A stretch of 47,000 nt of DNA. It comes from Symbiodinium natans. Lineage: Eukaryota > Sar > Dinophyceae > Suessiales > Symbiodiniaceae. Position numbers and translations under genes: made by a program. Shown piece by piece: positions 1 through 11,726 of this stretch. The notes beneath the pieces are model-generated. The model saw nothing but the letters and a program-made list of their open reading frames with translations. It was not told the DNA's origin and did no database searches. Each line of letters begins with the position of its first letter. Position 1 is the first letter of the stretch. The DNA lies in the NCBI GenBank assembly GCA_905221605.1, contig CAJNDS010001001.1, forward strand, positions 1,057,049-1,104,048, written 5' to 3'.

Positions 1-410
1 ACCAGCCAAATCAAGCCTCGATGGAAGGTGACCCCCCCCCCCCCCCCCCACCCCCTGGCAGAATCCTCTTGAAAGGAACCTTGAAAGGGACACCCCCTAG
101 AACGAGTGAGCCATGCTGCTTGTCGAAAGTCATGTAAGTCGTAGCCGACTTGGGCACAACCTGCATCAACGTGGCCTGGCGAGACCCCGCGGGCGGGAAG
201 GAAGAAAAATTGTCTCAGCCGAACACTCCTCTACTTCAAACCCCATTGTTTAGGTTGCTAGAAATAGGCCCCTGGAATTTTGGGGGGAAGGCGGTACGAT
301 ACAGCTGCCCCAAGACGGTCAACACACGATCCCAGAGGCCCTCGAGACCGAAGCCATAAACCACCGCCTTTTCAAGCCCTGTACTGGGTTTAGGGTGCAG
401 GGCACAGGAT

Positions 411-510
411 CTACTGCTTGCTGAACAAAAGGTACTAATCCCTACATTGCCCCTATGAGGAAGAACTTTTTTTTTTTTTTTGGGGGGGGGGTTCTTAAGC
501 AAGTAGGAGT
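411..510. mobile_element. Hairpin element family E
   Basis: CTACTGCTTGCTGAAC at the left pairs with GTTCTTAAGCAAGTAG at the right; the middle has CATTGCCCCTATGAGGAAGAA followed by T16 and G10. Same order as the 40244 copy. The T/G run length is likely unstable. Confidence 0.6.
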
Positions 511-1020
511 AATCCTGTAAGTCCTTGTTCGAGGCGATGAGTGCTGTCAAGAGGCGCAATGCCCACGCCAAAGACCGGCGACGCCCGTATTCCGAAAGAT
601 GGTGAAAAACCTTGGAGGCTGTGCAGCCTCCGGATTAAAGCAAGAATGACAAGGATAAGAATGACAGAGTTCTTGTAATCATTATCTGCATCAGACAAGA
701 ATAATTAATCATAACAAGGATTTTTAGCTGCATGAATAGCCATAACTAATACAATCTAACAAGAGACATGATGACAGCAATAATCATGATTCCTAGTGAT
801 CAGAAGAGCAACAAAGTAAAGTGTTTCTGCATAAGAACAGCCCTAGTAGTTGTATTAAAAACCAGTAACAATTTTCATCCTGTTCGCAATATTTAACAAT
901 AACAACGATGGTGTTTGGGTTTGGGTGTCTCAGGATAGACCTCGTGACACAAAGGGCGTCAGCACCGCCTATGAGCCGATCCGAGAGACGTTGAAAGCGC
1001 ACACGGCTAGGCAAGGGAAA
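511..1020. other. No gene seen
   Basis: AT-rich at 630-910 with scattered GATGA/ATAAT text, otherwise plain. Open frames here on both strands lack domains and cross family G and telomere-like repeats. Confidence 0.5.
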
Positions 1021-1228
1021 GAGCAGGTTAAGGGTTTTAGGGTTTCGGGTGTTGGGACGAGGCATCACACAGCTACACAAACTACCCAAGGACACCAAAA
1101 AAGATAGGTTTGGGACTCCTCTAAGGTGCATTCTAAATAGGGCAGAGCCCAGATTCTCAACTGAAAGGGCACCAGGTCGCAGACGCTGGACCCCCACCTC
1201 TCCCAAACCCTGCGCAACCTGAACTCCC

Positions 1229-1302
1229 ACCCTAAGGCTCTTGGTCCCTCAAAAATCCAGGAATTGGTACCAGTCCCTCTGTAGGAGCATGGAGCCTTAA
1301 GG
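1229..1302. mobile_element. Short inverted-repeat element family G
   Basis: CCTAAGGCTCTTGGTCCC ... TGGTACCAGTCCC ... GGAGCCTTAAGG, 74 bp. Shares order with 7325-7437 and, inverted, with 2757-2865 and 34098-34182. Confidence 0.5.
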
Positions 1303-2756
1303 AAGCTATACCCGGAACCTGATTCCCCAACCAAAAACCCTGAGTCTGATGAGCCAGGATGCGTCCGCCTCACCTGGCGCTAGTACTGAGTACTGAGTGC
1401 ATAGGTAGAGTAAAATTCCTCGGTTTAGGGTTTTTGTTCCTAAGGATTCGAAAGCGCCCGAGAATTCAGGTACACTTGCCGTTTCAAGGGCATGAAAGGG
1501 CTACACTGGGCAGGGCTTAGCCTGCATCGTGTTTCTTTGTTGGCAGGTCGCTGGCGAAGTTTTGGGCTCAGGTCAGAAGCCTGAACCCTGAAACCTAGAC
1601 ACCCTAAACCCAAAGCCCTAAACCCCAAAAAACCCTCGACCCAAAAGGCTTAGGGTTTTAGGGCTTCGACTCTCGAAATCGCACAGGCAGCCAAGGATTC
1701 TGGTGGTCCAGCTAGGCGTGCAACATGGCTGGCCTAGAACTTCTGGGCTTAGAGGCGGGGGAGAGGCAGCCCTTTTGACCCACTCAAAAGATGGAGTCTG
1801 CGGGTTTAGATGATATAGGGTTTATGGTCCGCATGGGGCTGAGAAAGCCCTGAACCCTGAAGCTCGCTAGACATGGAGTTGGCCCTGCTGCAGCCCGGCC
1901 GGGCCCGTAATGCATCATCGAAAAAGCGTTTAGGGTTGAGGGTTTAGTCTAGGGTTGTTGTTCAAGCGCCTCAGAGAACTAGACGCTCGATAGCAAAGTA
2001 CCAACGAACCAAACCCCAAACCCTAACCGGCCCTAACCCGAAGGGCTCACAACTTAAAGCCTAAACCCTAAACCCTAAACCTTAAAGGGTTTGGGCCGGG
2101 CTACTTTGTGGCACAGGTCGAAGCTCCTGCGCCCCTTTTCAACCGCTCAAGGCTCCTATCATGAAGTGAACCTATCGAAACGCTCTTGACTTGGCTAAAC
2201 TAAATTTTTAGCTGCCTTATTAAGAAACCCAATAAGCCCAAAAAGGCTAAAGATCTAAAGTCACAGTAAAGCACCACAAAGTTGAACTTGACATACCCCA
2301 AATGCCAAAAACCCGAGGCCCCAAATAGGCGTTTTTACCTCCTGAATAGGGGTTTAGGGTTTAATTGTTTAGGGTTTAAGCTTTAGGGTGTCGGGCTTCA
2401 CCTGACAAGACAACAAAACAAGCTTCGATTTCCGTCTGAGGGGCTCCCATCCACGAGAAGGAGCGCTGCGAGTTCGTCTGGTAGAGGATCCTTCGTTTCG
2501 GCCGGATCCCTCTAGCCCTTTTTCCTAAACCCCAAATCCTAAACCTTTTGACTGCATCCCCAAACCCCTGAACCCTAAACCCCATGAGGGGCCCTTCGGA
2601 TCTCTCCGGGCTCTCCGCCTTTAGATACGCTTAGGGCGCAGGTGATCCCCTACACAGTTTCTAACCCTAAACCTAAACCTTGTCACCCTATACTTCAATA
2701 CAAGACCTGATTAAGCAGGGTTTAAGGGTCTTGGGGTTTTTGGGTGTTTCGGGGTT

Positions 2757-2865
2757 ACCTTAAGGCTCCAAGCACCCTCCTACAGAGCCGGACTGGTACC
2801 TCCTGAGAAGGGTTCTGAGGTCTCAATTCCTAGGGTTTTGAGGGCCCAAGAGCCAGGGCAATGGT
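2757..2865. mobile_element. Short inverted-repeat element family G
   Basis: CCTTAAGGCTCCAAGCACCC ... GGACTGGTACCTCC ... GGTTTTGAGGGCCCAAGAGC. Best matched by 34098-34182 in the same orientation. Confidence 0.55.
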
Positions 2866-3279
2866 GTCTGTCCTCAATGGGGCTCTAGAAACCTAGCAGT
2901 TGCGTCCCCGGAAGTAGCAGGGGCCCACAAAAAAACACATAAGCATGAGGATCCTCCTATTGGGGGGCACAAGGGCCCCTAAAAGGGGGATTCTGGAAAT
3001 CCCCATTTGCAGAATCCTTATGTTCACTTTTTTGGGCCCCTAAACCCTAAACCCTAAACCCTAAGTAGGGGTGAAGGGCTTCAACCGCAAAGACCCCCTT
3101 CATTCTCGTGGGCTCCGGGTGCCTAGAAGGGCTCCAAAGGACTGGGATGTTTAGGGCTTAGGGCTTCTTTAGAGTTCTTGTTGGGGGTTTAGGGTTTAGG
3201 GGATGCTTAGGGCTTAGGGTTTCTTTAGAGTTCTTGTTGGGATTTCGGGGCTTAGGCTACAGGGTTGAGGGGATGTTTA

Positions 3280-5110
3280 GGGTTGCCTTCGTTCAGGCTT
3301 GATTTACATGAGAGTCGGCCTCGGAGACCTCATATGCCGTGCAGAGATGTGGATGCAGCAGCAGATGGGCCCAAGGGAAGTGGGTTTGGGCTTTGGGCTT
3401 TCGGGTTTAAGGGCTCAAGGGGCTTGTTGTAGCGTTTGCGTTTTTTCTTCTACTAGTTGCCTGGGCGCGCACTGTGCCGGCAAACTGCAGGAGGAAAAGG
3501 TCTCTTCCAAAGCAGTGAGCCCAAGCAAAAGTTAAAGGGTGGAGGGATTGAGGGCTGAACAGCTTGGCCTAATTACATACAGGAGGCTGGGCGTACAGGA
3601 ATTTAGAAGTGGGTCTCATGGTTTCGGGTGTCGGGGCTACCTGACCCCTTTTTGATGGTTTAGGCTATGGGGGACATGGCGCACCTGGGGGTCAGCCCTG
3701 CAACACTCTGGCAACCCTCCGCCCAAGCGTCTTCACCCGATCCGCCGGCGCAATGACGGTTTTTGCCACGGCGCCTGCGGTCTGGGAGTTGTCGGGAAAC
3801 CCAGTGGCACATGTAGAGGGGTTGCATGGGACATTTCACGCGTGACCTCCATGGTTGACTATAGTCGCTTCAACAGAACACGCTATGTACACACTCAACT
3901 GTGTATGGACCCCCATACAATCACCAAGAACCATAATAAAACGTAGCCCATAATATATAGATGGAGGTCTATGTAAATTTAGCACAGAAGGGGCCAGGAG
4001 CTCATGAAGACACATTTCTGGATGAGCCAGCACCCCATGTCACGGGGCTTCGCAACAGCAAGGGTGGCCCAAGCCCCAAACCGCTCCCCGCCCTGAGCGC
4101 CCCAAATCAACCTTGAAGCCTAAACCCTTAGCCAGAAGCCTTGCTAACCATATCATCTTAGGCTTGTTACATGGTCCCTTAATATACCCTGCACAACGCA
4201 ACAAACCATACTTCAGAACCCTTTAACATAGGTAAGGGACGATATTAAGGGCCCAGATAACTACCTTTAGGTCTCAAACACCTGCAAAAACCATAAGCTC
4301 TAACACCTGCAGTAAACCTCATTGCAGCTATAGGTCCCAGTCCTAAACTCATTTCTTCTGCCCTGGATCTTCCGTACTTTCAAGCTTTGAAACCTAAACC
4401 CTTCATGGGCTTGGGGATAGGCCTTACTTAGGGTAATACTTATTCAGTTCCGTTCAAACCCTGTCAGTTTACAGATCGACTGAAGGTGGCACCCGCCGTG
4501 CCGCCCGAGACCAGGTGCTCCAGGGGCGTCAGTCCTCGCTCTGCGCTGGACGCACCAATACCCCTTAAACCGAGGAGCCCTAATTAATCATGCGGCCCTT
4601 AGTGGCTTTGGTCACCCAGATACTAGGTCCCTGGAAGGATAGGGTAAGCACTAACTACAGGGGCGCTGCGAACAGAGTGTCAAAACTCAATGCCTAAACT
4701 GCACCTGCGTGCAGTCCAAGCAGCTCTTGAGCACTTTGCCTGGATCGCGGACGACCTCGGGCAGAATGCCCTTTTGAAGAGCTTGCTACCCTAAGTCGAG
4801 GCGCTCAAGATGTTGATGAAAAGCGCCAAAGAAAGCTCAAACGTCCCTCAGCGCTTTCATCGCCCACTTCCCATGGGCGCACTATGGAGCTCAAGACGTC
4901 AAGCGCCACATCCTTGGATTAAGGGAGCTATACTCGGACCCCAAAGGATGCACATTTTGATTTTAGTGGTTGCCTTCATGTATCTTAATGTATTCCTCAT
5001 CTGGCCCCTACATTCCGTTAGAGGATCTTTAAAAAGGGGTACAACCTTAGGGCCCAAGGTGGAATCCTATGTTTGCAGGGACCCTAAATCGCACTGAAAA
5101 CCCTAGAACC
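3280..5110. other. No gene recognised; lowest repeat density in the left part
   Basis: A few telomere-like words only. Frames at 3299-3535, 3836-4033 and 4810-5097 have no recognisable domain, no codon bias and no splice partners that I could find. Confidence 0.45.
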
Positions 5111-5476
5111 CGAACCTCAAACCCTACAAATCAGCCTATGAACCCTAAACCCTAAACCCTGAACCGTCAACCCTAAACCCTGTGAACGCGTAATCCCTGC
5201 AAAGCTTACCTGGCCTCGCAACCGTCGGGCCACCCACCAGGCGGACACTGCTCGGGATCCTGCCCGGGCTTGCGGATGAGCGGGGTTAGGGTTTAGGGTT
5301 TAGGGTTTAAAGGTTGTTTTTTCCACCCGCCAAGCAGACCAGCCACGCTGCAGGGGAACTATGTCCGGATGAGAGATAGTAGGGACAACCGAGTCAGAGC
5401 TTACAGGGTTTAGGGCTCAAGGGGGGTTGTCTTGGGTCTATCAGGAACTTGAAGAAGTTGCCAGGTAATATACAAC

Positions 5477-5552
5477 AAATGTATATATATATATACATAT
5501 ATATATATATGCATATAATGTATATATATATATAATGTATAAATATAACACA
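5477..5552. repeat. AT microsatellite
   Basis: GTATATATATATATACATAT-type tract; creates a chance minus-strand frame at 5441-5632. Confidence 0.9.
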
Positions 5553-6229
5553 TCTTGGCATAGTCTCCTTACTAGGGAGGAGGCTAATAGTCCAGGCGCT
5601 TGTGCTACCCTAGACCCTCTAGGGGGGTCCAACCGACCGCCGCGCCTCCGCAGACCCCAGGAGCAGGCCCTTGAGCAGATCCTGAGGAGTTCAGGCTAAG
5701 GAGCTCTGAGGCTTGAACATTGAGGTTTAGGGTTTAGGGTTTAGGGTTTAGGGCCTGAAAACCCGAAGCCCTCAACCCCCCCAAGGCATTCAGGGGTTTA
5801 AAGGGGTTTAGAGGGTTTATAGGGTTTAAAGGGGTTTATCGGGTTGAGGGGATAATTAGAGGGTTTAGAGGGTTAGGGTTTAGGGTTTAGGGCCCTGTCG
5901 ACGAGCCCCCAAGAGACGCTGCAATCTTCCTTCACGGAACCCGTCTTTTTGCCCAACGCCCATGAGGCTCAAGCTGCACCTTAAGCGTCCGAGCCCTCGA
6001 CCATTGCAACCCTAAGCCCTGAACCCTAAGAACCCAAAAACCTGCTTGTTTGCAGGGGGGGTAGAGAACGCCTTATAGCATTCTTAAGTCACCTGCAAAG
6101 AAGCAGGTTTTGGGTTCTTAAGGGAAGGCCTGAAACCTGAACTATGGGCTTTCGATGACGTCGACAGCATTCTTCCAGCACACAAGGCCGCCTCCAACCA
6201 ACCTCAATGCCTCAGCCCATAGACCCATT

Positions 6230-6284
6230 GCTTAGGGTTTAGGGTTTAGGGTTTAGGGTTTAGGGTTTAGGGTTTAGGGTTTAG
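6230..6284. repeat. Interstitial telomere array (TTTAGGG), 7 units
   Basis: Perfect units. Confidence 0.95.
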
Positions 6285-7324
6285 TGGAATTTGCCCTAAA
6301 ACTCATACCAGGGTCCCTAACCTTCGGGTCTGGGGACCTCTTGGGGGAATGTACCTGAAAACTCTTAACAGAAGGGTCCCGGACATCATGTAAGGTGTGT
6401 TCCACAGGGGTATTGGGCCCGAAGCACCCTGAGGGTTTAGGGAGTTTAGGGTGAACCCCAAGGCCCAACTTTTCTGAGGAACCCCGCAACCCCGCAACCC
6501 TAAAACCTAAATGGTACCGCACTGGGCGATTTGTGCATGCAGGTTCCAAGGCGCAAGTCCTAAACCCCAGACCCTGAACCCTAAATCCATTAAGGCTTAA
6601 GGCTGTTGAGGCTTGTGTAGTGTTCAGGGCTTCAGGTGCGAGAGCTTCAGGAATTGCAAGTTAAGGGTTCGCGGATAAAGGCCCTAACTCCTCAACCCCT
6701 AGGACATGGGGATGGGAGTTTCGATTTGCAGGGATCTTACGAGAAGGTGGCCGGGGCGCATTTGCCGCAAAGCCACATGCCGCTGAGAGCGGGCCCTGTG
6801 GAAGAAATGGTAGAGTTTGGGGTGTATAGGTTAAGGGCTAGAGTTTGGGAGCGTCGTATTTACTTTAGGGTTTCGGGATGAGGGTTTTGGAGCATAGTAT
6901 TGGGCTTATAGGGCTTAGGGATTCTGAAACTCTGCGCGGGGAAGGGGGGGAAACGATGAAGCAACAAGCTTCACCTGCTCAAGTACACACATGTTTCCAT
7001 TTACCCTATACTTCCAGGCATATCTTTGAAGGTGTAGGGGTTGCTCGAGGTTGGGAGTATAGGGTTTAAGGCATCTCCAGAAAGCTTCAAGTGGCCACGG
7101 TTTTGACACGGCCGGCAAGCATCATGCAAGGCACCACAAACCCCAAAACCTAACGAAGCCGTGGCCGAAACTACAGTAGCCCCAACAACCGCCCCACAGC
7201 TGCCTTGATCAAGGTGAGCGAGCAGCCTTTGTAGAGGCCCCTCCTTCAGTGTTGCATCAGGGCGTATAGTGCGGAGTTATAGGCGTATTTCGCAAAACTG
7301 GGTTGCCCCCTTTATCCCCTGAAT

Positions 7325-7437
7325 TACCCTAAGGCTCTTGGGCCCGCAAAACCCCCAGAATTGAGGCCCCAGAACCCTCCTTAGCAGGTACCAGTGCCCC
7401 TGTAGGAGGGTCCTTGGCGTCTTAAGGTATTATAACT
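7325..7437. mobile_element. Short inverted-repeat element family G
   Basis: CCCTAAGGCTCTTGGGCCCG ... GGTACCAGTGCCCC ... GGTCCTTGGCGTCTTAAGG, inverted relative to 2757-2865. Confidence 0.5.
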
Positions 7438-7507
7438 TATAACCCCCAAGAAGCGTAAGACCCCTGTGGAGGATCCCAAAAAGTAGATCCCCTTCAAGGG
7501 TTCCTAA

Positions 7508-7596
7508 CTAGGATGGTTCTTCAAACCTTCTGAAAAAGATTCCAAAACATGATCCCCCTAAACCCAATAAGGGAAAATACAAAGGCCTATATACGA
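7508..7596. mobile_element. Family D introner-like copy, diverged
   Basis: CTAGGATGGTTCTTC ... CCTTCTGAAAAAGATTCC ... CCCAATAAGGGAAAA ... AAAGGCCTATA follows the same order as the polycystin intron 36784-36887 read on the plus strand (CTAGGATGGCCCC ... CCCTCTGAAAAAAAC ... AAAAAAGGGAAAACAT ... AAGGGCCTACC). The right end is degraded and no target duplication is visible. Confidence 0.6.
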
Positions 7597-7857
7597 AGCT
7601 AAGAATGACCCAAGAGTAGAAAAATGGTACGATTTGGGGGTGGGGGGGGGTTCTACTTTTGGATACTCCCAGGGGTCCGGGTCTAGGTTTCGGGTATCAG
7701 TTGAAATTGAAACCCTACTTGTGGAGAGGAGTCCACAAACGGGGACCACCATCTTGCACCAAGACTCTTCCCAGCTGCTGCCTAGGGACATGAAGCCCTC
7801 CGTCCGGATGATTGTGTACAAGGCATGAAGAACGGATCGGTACCTGACTACGTACCA

Positions 7858-7988
7858 TTTGCTTAAGGACCCCCCCCCAGCAAAAGCTTCATAATCCCTA
7901 TTTTACCATTAGGAAGATTTTTTATTTGTCTAACCTCTTTTCTTTTTTTTTTTTTTTGGGGGGGGGGGGGGCTCTTAAAAGAATAGTA
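7858..7988. mobile_element. Hairpin element family E, expanded homopolymers
   Basis: TTTGCTTAAGGACCCCCCCCC at the left, a long T-run then G-run and CTCTTAAAAG at the right; the middle has CCATTAGGAAGATTTTT. Longer than the 40244 copy because of the homopolymers. Confidence 0.55.
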
Positions 7989-8103
7989 CATGAGCATCAG
8001 TAGCTGGCCCTCTCTTTGCATGATGGCTCTTGCTAGGTTGAACCCACCCTAAACCCTACACCCCAAACATCCCCAAACCCTCTAAACTTTGTCTAAGCCC
8101 CTT

Positions 8104-8222
8104 GGGATGTTCCCTCCTTTTTCTAACGGGATCCCTAAACCCTAAACCCTAAACCGAGATTGTACTATATAGGGGGTACTATAATCCGATTAAGGACTGC
8201 TAGCATGACAGGGGAAAATCCC
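8104..8222. mobile_element. Palindromic element family C, interrupted by telomere repeats
   Basis: Left end GGGATGTTCCCTCC ... CTAAC, right end GGACTGCTAGCATGACAGGGG ... ATCCC. Between them CCCTAAA repeats (8131-8155) stand where other copies have the CAGTCC arm. This shows telomere sequence replacing or entering part of an existing element. Confidence 0.6.
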
Positions 8223-8432
8223 ACTCTAAGCCCCTACAAACCCAGTCAGTCTCCCTCCAAACACAACTGATAGCAAGAATCTAAGATCCGAAGTCGTAGT
8301 ATCGAGTTCACCTCCCCCCCCCCCCCCCACCTGCCAAATTTCTGCGATACCGTGACCCAGTTGGTCAAACACTTGGAACCCTCTGTTCCCCCCCCCCCCC
8401 GGGCGGGGAGCCTCGCTTTCCGCATCTGCAGC

Positions 8433-8495
8433 TAGGGTTTAGGGTTTAGGGTTTAGGGTTTAGGGTTTAGGGTTTAGGGTTTAGGGTTTAGGGCT
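8433..8495. repeat. Interstitial telomere array (TTTAGGG), about 8 units
   Basis: Perfect units following CTGCAGCTAGGG. Confidence 0.95.
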
Positions 8496-8499
8496 TAAA

Positions 8500-9660
8500 T
8501 AGGGTACTGGAAACTCCGAAGACTCCGAAGTGCACCGCTTGCACCACCGACGTGGGCGGCCAAGGGGTCGCGCAAGCAAGCACAATTCTGGTCCCAAATG
8601 GTCCCATGACAGAGCTCAAAATGTAGGGTGCCCCACAAAGGGAATGCTGTGGTGGAAGGGTTTCCGTGAAGGACAGAGGAGGTTGATTCGTTTGAAAAGA
8701 CTAGGAAGTGGCATTTTGAGACGAAGTTCACTCCTCAGCAAGGGAGGTAACCTTGGAATCCAAAACCTTTTCCTGAACTAGAAATCCCAAACTCAAAACT
8801 CATCTTAGTTGAGTCCGGGCGGCTGGCTATGCCTCCCCATGCAGCTTTGGACTTGCATTCGTCGGCGCACGACCTTGCAATTGCACTGGCAGGTTTAGGG
8901 TTTAGGGCCTAGGGGGTTTCTTGAATGTCTTGTAAACAAATCCTTAAAAAGGTTGAGGGTCAAGGGTTTAGGGCCTAAGGGGTTTCTCGAATGCCTTGTC
9001 AAAGATGAGAATCCTCAAAAAAACTGATATAGACAAGCCCTACCACACATGCACAGGACGTTTTGTGGCACCGAGGCGTGTATCAGGCGACGAGCCTGGC
9101 CTGCGCCTTTTTTCGATCTGTCCCGGGACCTACTATTGAGTGTGTCCTTGTGGGTTCTATAGATTCGGGCAACCTCATTATCAGGCCCCTGGAAGTATAG
9201 GTCTATGTTGTCACCTTGAGCAATTCACTGGATTTTGTTTATGCGTCTGTTTTGTAGGGCTTCCGGATGTGCGCAAAAGCACAAGTTGCCCATGAGCCAC
9301 GTCTCAGTTCCGCAAGGCATTCTTGCTATACCCCATGAGGGTACGATTGAAATGAGTAAGGGGCCATTTGTGGATTGAGATCACTTTGTAGCATGGTGCT
9401 TCTCGGCAGCGAGTGGTACTGGCAGGAACCACGGGACTGTGTAACCTTGAGCTTCCACGGCCATGGTGGTCGTGGTGCTAGCCGAGGGTAGACATTCGCT
9501 ATGTGGGCCATAAGTCGCGACGGCGCAGGATCTTAAACCATGTGTGAAATCAAAGCTAAACATCGGCTTCTCTCTTGGCATAATTTGGGCAGGTATGGCC
9601 CTTCCCCCATGCCGTGCTGGGCGTGCCCCATGTGAGGCAACTCGAGGATGTCTACCCTAA
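8500..9660. other. No gene recognised
   Basis: Mostly non-repetitive, with two near-copies of TTTAGGGCCTAGGGGGTTTC (8893, 8969). Overlapping frames at 8495-8781 and 9326-9581 are open on both strands and show no motif. Confidence 0.45.
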
Positions 9661-9666
9661 ACCCCA

Positions 9667-9770
9667 AACTACTACTTGCTTAGGAAGTCCCCAAGAGTAT
9701 ACGATAATCATTCCTACATGGCCCTTGCAAGGAAGAGTATGCTGATATATTTTCTGAAGGAGATGGTAGT
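9667..9770. mobile_element. Hairpin element family E, diverged
   Basis: CTACTACTTGCTTAGGAAG ... CATTCCTACATGGCCCTTGC ... AAGGAAGAGTATGCTG ... GATGGTAG. The order matches family E but the C and G runs are gone. Confidence 0.35.
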
Positions 9771-10284
9771 AAACTCTAAACCCTTCAGCTCTGGGTTGCA
9801 AAGAAGCTCCACTAGTGTCGAAAACTCCTCAATCCCAGAACCGACATTCTCATAACCCTAAATCCTAAACCCTGAACCCTGAACCCTAAACCCTGAACCC
9901 TAAACCCTAAACCCTAAACCCTAAACCCTTGCAACAAGTGGCATGCAGTGGATAGGCGGTGAGCTGCGCGACCTCGGCCAGAGTTACATGGCTCCTCTCT
10001 GGAAAAAATGGCAGGCTGGTGGGTTCTAAAGACCAGAGCCACCCAGGAAGCCATCTCCCCCAACATGAAGAGATCCTCAAAGATCCTAAACCCTAAACCC
10101 CAAACCCCAAACCCTACAAAAACCCTAAACCCTGAATCAGTCCGAGGCCACCAAGCCGGCAACGCCGCCGGCGGCCAGTCGCCAGCGCACGGGGAGCTCT
10201 CCTCGGGCCAACAGCGTTGGTACTTAGGTTTAGGGTTTAGGGTTTAGGGTTTGGGGTTTGGGGTTTGGGGTTTGGGGTTTAGGG

Positions 10285-10390
10285 TTCTGGCTGGCTCTTC
10301 GTAGGGAATGAGGGAGTGCGGTACCCCATATAATCTCTTGAAGGGTATGTAGAGGGCCCTGATTCCCTCATTCCCTACTAAGAACCAGGG
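10285..10390. mobile_element. Fold-back element
   Basis: TTCGTAGGGAATGAGGGA at the left pairs with TCCCTCATTCCCTACTAAG at the right, with CTGGCT / AACCAG further out. About 105 bp, single copy seen. Confidence 0.45.
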
Positions 10391-10569
10391 AAACTTGGGA
10401 GGATGCAGTTTAGGTGCGTATTGTGTAGGGTCTAGGGTTATAAGTTATTAGTGTAGCTGTAGTTATAAACTTGTTTCGGGTACTTACTACCTCCCAGTAG
10501 GGCTTCGGGCCTTGTTGCAGTAGGGGTTTGGGGTTTAGGGGTCGGAAGGCTTCGGGCTGTAGGGTTGAC

Positions 10570-10795
10570 TAGACCCAGGAGTAACCTAGGAAGAAAAAGG
10601 GTACCCTTTTGGTCTTTGGGTAAGGGGACCCCAACCCCAAAAAAACGAAATCAGGGCCTGGCAGCCAAGGAACCACATTATCATAAGGGGACCCTCAGTT
10701 TGGTTGGTTACTTTCTCAGGCAACCTTGAGCCAACAAAAAGGTTAAAGGGCAACACTGGGCTATCATCCTTGAAGCCTTGAGGCAGGCAACGAAA
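10570..10795. mobile_element. Diverged family A introner-like copies
   Basis: Two pieces: AAAAAGGGTACCCTTTTGG (about 10590-10625) and GGCAGCCAAGGAACCACATT through GGGCAACACTGGGCTATC (10660-10767). Both follow the family A order but with many changes. No duplication is seen. No coding exon was recognised next to them. Confidence 0.45.
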
Positions 10796-10884
10796 GCCCT
10801 GAAGTTTTCCTGGGCCCCCGGCGCTCCGAACGAAGCCCTAGGGACCTCCCAGCGCTTCTGGAGAAACCGCGGGCTTCAAGTCTT

Positions 10885-10972
10885 CAAGGTTTACTTGGAG
10901 GTTCATGGGTACTTATAACCCCAATTATCAGTCTACTTATAACCTAGTTCTAATTGGGGTCATAAGTGAGGC
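10885..10972. mobile_element. Hairpin element family F (CTTGGAGGTTCATGGG ends)
   Basis: ACTTGGAGGTTCATGGGTAC, then TTATAACCCCAATTA ... TAATTGGGGTCATAAGTGAG. The left end is intact, the right end is worn. Confidence 0.5.
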
Positions 10973-11174
10973 CGCAAATTAGGGTGCAGCATGGGAGGGC
11001 TCCGGTTTAAGAGGCGAAGGGTTCAATTTTCAGCCAGACTTCATGGCTGAGGAAGACTGAAGAGAGCTTGCAAACAAGGTAGACGGACAAAGTAACCCTT
11101 TCCATAACCTCAATGCCCAGGCCCAGGTCCCGCTACATGTGCCACAGTAACCCTGGAAATCCAAGGGGGCCCAC

Positions 11175-11312
11175 TCTAACCCTAAACCCTAAACCCTAAA
11201 CCCTAAACCCTAAACCCTAAACCCTAAACCCTAAACCCTAAACCCTAAACCCTAAACCCTAAACCCTAAACCCTAAACCCTAAACCCTAAACCCTAAACC
11301 CTAAACCCTAAC
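11175..11312. repeat. Interstitial telomere array (CCCTAAA), about 19 units
   Basis: Almost perfect heptamers, ending in CCCTAACCCTAAATCCTAAC. One of the two longest pure CCCTAAA/TTTAGGG arrays in the window. Confidence 0.95.
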
Positions 11313-11346
11313 CCTAAATCCTAACAACCCTTCGCGCTCCGAAACC

Positions 11347-11449
11347 TTGGGATGCTCCCCTTAGGCTAACAGTCCGTAATAGGGATTGTATGGTACCCCT
11401 CACTATCATCCCCATTAGGGAGCTGTTCGTATCAGGGGGAACATCCCAA
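11347..11449. mobile_element. Palindromic element family C
   Basis: 103 bp: TTGGGATGCTCCCC ... AACAGTCC ... CATTAGGGAGCTGTTCG ... GGGGGAACATCCCAA. Outer inverted repeat about 15 bp, inner arms AACAGTCC / GGACTGTT partly kept. No ORF. Sits just after a long CCCTAAA array. Confidence 0.7.
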
Positions 11450-11665
11450 CCCGAATAAACTCCACAAGGAGCAGGGCCTCTTGAAGGTTTAAGGTTTAGG
11501 GTTTAGGGTCTTTTTTGGCACCCGACTAGCCACAGGTTTAGGGTTTAGGGCCTAGGGTTAAAGCACAAAAAAAAAGCCTGCACCCTCAGAAGCCCTAGGA
11601 ACTCCGCGGGGCCCTGAAGAGTTACAGCAATGGCCTCCTCCTCACATCTCCGGTACTTAACTGCA

Positions 11666-11726
11666 GGGTTTAGGGTTTAGGGTTTAGGGTTCTAAACCCT
11701 AAACCCTAAACCCTAAACCCTAAATT
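11666..11726. repeat. Head-to-head telomere arrays
   Basis: TTTAGGG units (11669-11690) switch at TTC to CCCTAAA units (11693-11725). G-strand then C-strand is the arrangement left by an end-to-end fusion or by inversion repair. Confidence 0.85.
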
